From positions 1-5,802 of the forward strand of contig SLOC01000060.1 in the NCBI GenBank assembly GCA_007132685.1: a stretch of 5,802 nucleotides of DNA, written 5' to 3'. Within the stretch, counting starts at the first letter, position 1; every line of letters starts with the position of its first letter. A program made the position numbers and the translations under genes. This document shows, piece after piece, positions 4,678 to 5,802 of the stretch. The notes under the pieces were generated by a model. That model made no database searches. It saw only the letters and a list, made by a program, of their open reading frames with translations, and was not told the DNA's origin. The DNA comes from Candidatus Saccharimonadota bacterium (lineage in GTDB: Bacteria > Patescibacteriota > Saccharimonadia > Saccharimonadales > SLHW01).

Positions 4678-5802
4678 CTACTGACGGGAGTCGGTTTCTT
4701 CATCTCCGGTAGCTTCTTCAATAGGCCGATCAGTAACAGTAGTCGGAGCTTGTTTTTCGCCAGCTAAGACGGTTTCTGGTATCTCTTCTGCAGAAGGCTC
4801 AGGTTTCTGGATGACAATCTTTCGTCCGAGCAGATTAACAAATACTGGGCTGACGATACTTGTAACGATAGCCAGGCCAACAATTGATGAAAGCAGCGCT
4901 TGGTCTAATATGCCTGCACCATAGCCTAAGAAAGCGACAGCCAGTGCAGTCGATAACTGTGGCATTACGGCAAAGCCAATGAACTCGCTTTGGCGGTGAC
5001 TAAAGCCACTCAATCGTCCGCCTACATAACCTGCGACAAACTTAGACGCGACCAAGCTACCGACAATAGCTGCCATGATAAGGAGAGCATCGAGCCCTTC
5101 AAAAAAAACTGATAAATCTGTCGTAGCGCCCACGACGACGAAGAATACCGGTACGAAAAATCCATAACTGATAGCGTGCAACTTAGCCTTGAGCAAACTG
5201 TTGGACATTGATTTTGATAAAATCATGCCAGCAAAAAAACCTGCAATTATCGCGTGGAGTCCCACGAATTCAAAGAAGACGACTAAGCCGATGAGTATCA
5301 TTACGGTAAAACGCAGCTCGCGCTCGAACATATCGTCTTTGTCATCGTCTAGTTGGCTAAGCGCAACCCAGCGCATTTTCGGTAGTGCCCAGGCGAATAA
5401 TCCGAGTATCAAGAAAGCAAAGGGATAGATGAGTAGCGAGCCGAGCGTACCCGCCTCGGCAGTTACGAATTGCAGGAATACGGACAATAGAAGTAAGCTG
5501 ATTGCGTCGATGATTATCGCCCCGGCAATGATAACCTTACCCAGATCCGCTTCGATAATTTTATGCTCCTGGAGTGTTGGTACCAACAACGCAATCGCTG
5601 ATGACATAAAAATGATACCCATTAGCAGTGCTGTTGTTATCTCGTAGCCAAAGCTAAGCGTGACGGCAATACCGACAGCAGTCGGCAATAGGCCGACCAG
5701 CCCACCGACGACAGCAATCTTGGCTTTAATGCCCTTCATTTCTGATAGTTTCGACTCAAGCCCAGCCATAAACATCAGAAACACGAGACCGATGGTCGCG
5801 AG
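4678..5802 (-). CDS. CPA2-type cation/proton antiporter, lacking N-terminus at window edge
   Basis: The reading frame runs off the right edge: 374 C-terminal residues are visible, and the first codons read LATIGLVFLMFMAGLES, the second-helix signature of CPA2 (KefB/NapA-like) monovalent cation/proton antiporters. The GTG at 5784 is an internal valine, not the start. The core helices follow. An unwound-helix region near FMSSAIALLVP (about 65-75 of the visible part) is followed by the ion-binding segment with D99, then LHAIIAGFFAGM and VPVFFVVVGATTDLS. The conserved lysine-bearing helix has K254. At the ion site the residue before D99 is I98, whereas NapA-like proteins have D-D and KefC-like ones Q-D. 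The C-terminal tail (about 327-374) is acidic, with no TrkA/RCK domain. Substrates are probably Na+ or K+ in exchange for H+. The missing N-terminus is likely only one or two helices. Confidence 0.92.
   Translation of the reverse strand, partial: LATIGLVFLMFMAGLESKLSEMKGIKAKIAVVGGLVGLLPTAVGIAVTLSFGYEITTALLMGIIFMSSAIALLVPTLQEHKIIEADLGKVIIAGAIIIDAISLLLLSVFLQFVTAEAGTLGSLLIYPFAFLILGLFAWALPKMRWVALSQLDDDKDDMFERELRFTVMILIGLVVFFEFVGLHAIIAGFFAGMILSKSMSNSLLKAKLHAISYGFFVPVFFVVVGATTDLSVFFEGLDALLIMAAIVGSLVASKFVAGYVGGRLSGFSHRQSEFIGFAVMPQLSTALAVAFLGYGAGILDQALLSSIVGLAIVTSIVSPVFVNLLGRKIVIQKPEPSAEEIPETVLAGEKQAPTTVTDRPIEEATGDEETDSRQ

Noticed and set aside
5189..5647. Two plus-strand ORFs (5189-5428 and 5429-5647)
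   Set aside because: Both are antisense to the CPA2 antiporter, whose reading frame has conserved helices throughout.
1..5802. Defence system, CRISPR array, toxin-antitoxin pair or mobile element
   Set aside because: No repeat arrays, transposase, nuclease, integrase or toxin-like small gene pair is visible. The content is transporters plus a regulator.

Overview
The window is a compact bacterial chromosome segment with base composition near even by eye. It is mostly membrane-transport genes around one iron-sulfur transcription factor. TGA ends at least one gene and is not read through, so the genetic code is standard. WhiB proteins are typical of Actinomycetota and their phages. A WhiB2/WhmD-like protein in such moderate-GC, gene-dense DNA, beside many short-leader genes, suggests either a moderate-GC actinobacterium or a reduced-genome lineage such as Saccharibacteria (Patescibacteria). 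I favour the latter only weakly; no rRNA or ribosomal gene is present to settle it.

Layout. From 3044 down to 1, four genes run leftward: a ferric-reductase/cytochrome b-like membrane protein, a soluble protein I do not recognise (325 aa), an AI-2E family permease, and the N-terminal 91 residues of a cation diffusion facilitator (CDF) that continues past the left edge. From 3159 to 4669 three genes run rightward: the WhiB-like regulator, a protein-L-isoaspartate O-methyltransferase-like enzyme, and a small four-helix membrane protein of unknown function. From the right edge down to 4678 lies a CPA2-type cation/proton antiporter lacking its N-terminus. It converges on the small membrane protein with an 8-nt gap. 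No gap between genes exceeds about 115 nt, and I see no RNA genes, mobile elements or CRISPR arrays.

Regulation. Four genes have a -10-like hexamer placed so that transcription should begin 0 to about 4 nt from the start codon: the AI-2E permease, the 325-aa protein, the reductase-like protein and the small membrane protein. None of them has a Shine-Dalgarno sequence. WhiB and the methyltransferase instead have clear Shine-Dalgarno sequences. The divergent WhiB/reductase intergenic region carries an 8+8 inverted repeat that includes the WhiB -35 element. A perfect 16-bp palindrome abuts the -10 of the small membrane protein.

How it fits together (inference). The content points to envelope ion and metal homeostasis (CDF, CPA2 antiporter, AI-2E permease), a redox membrane protein transcribed divergently from a likely [4Fe-4S] regulator, and a protein-repair methyltransferase in the regulator's operon. 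A stress or redox response is plausible, but the sequence does not prove it.
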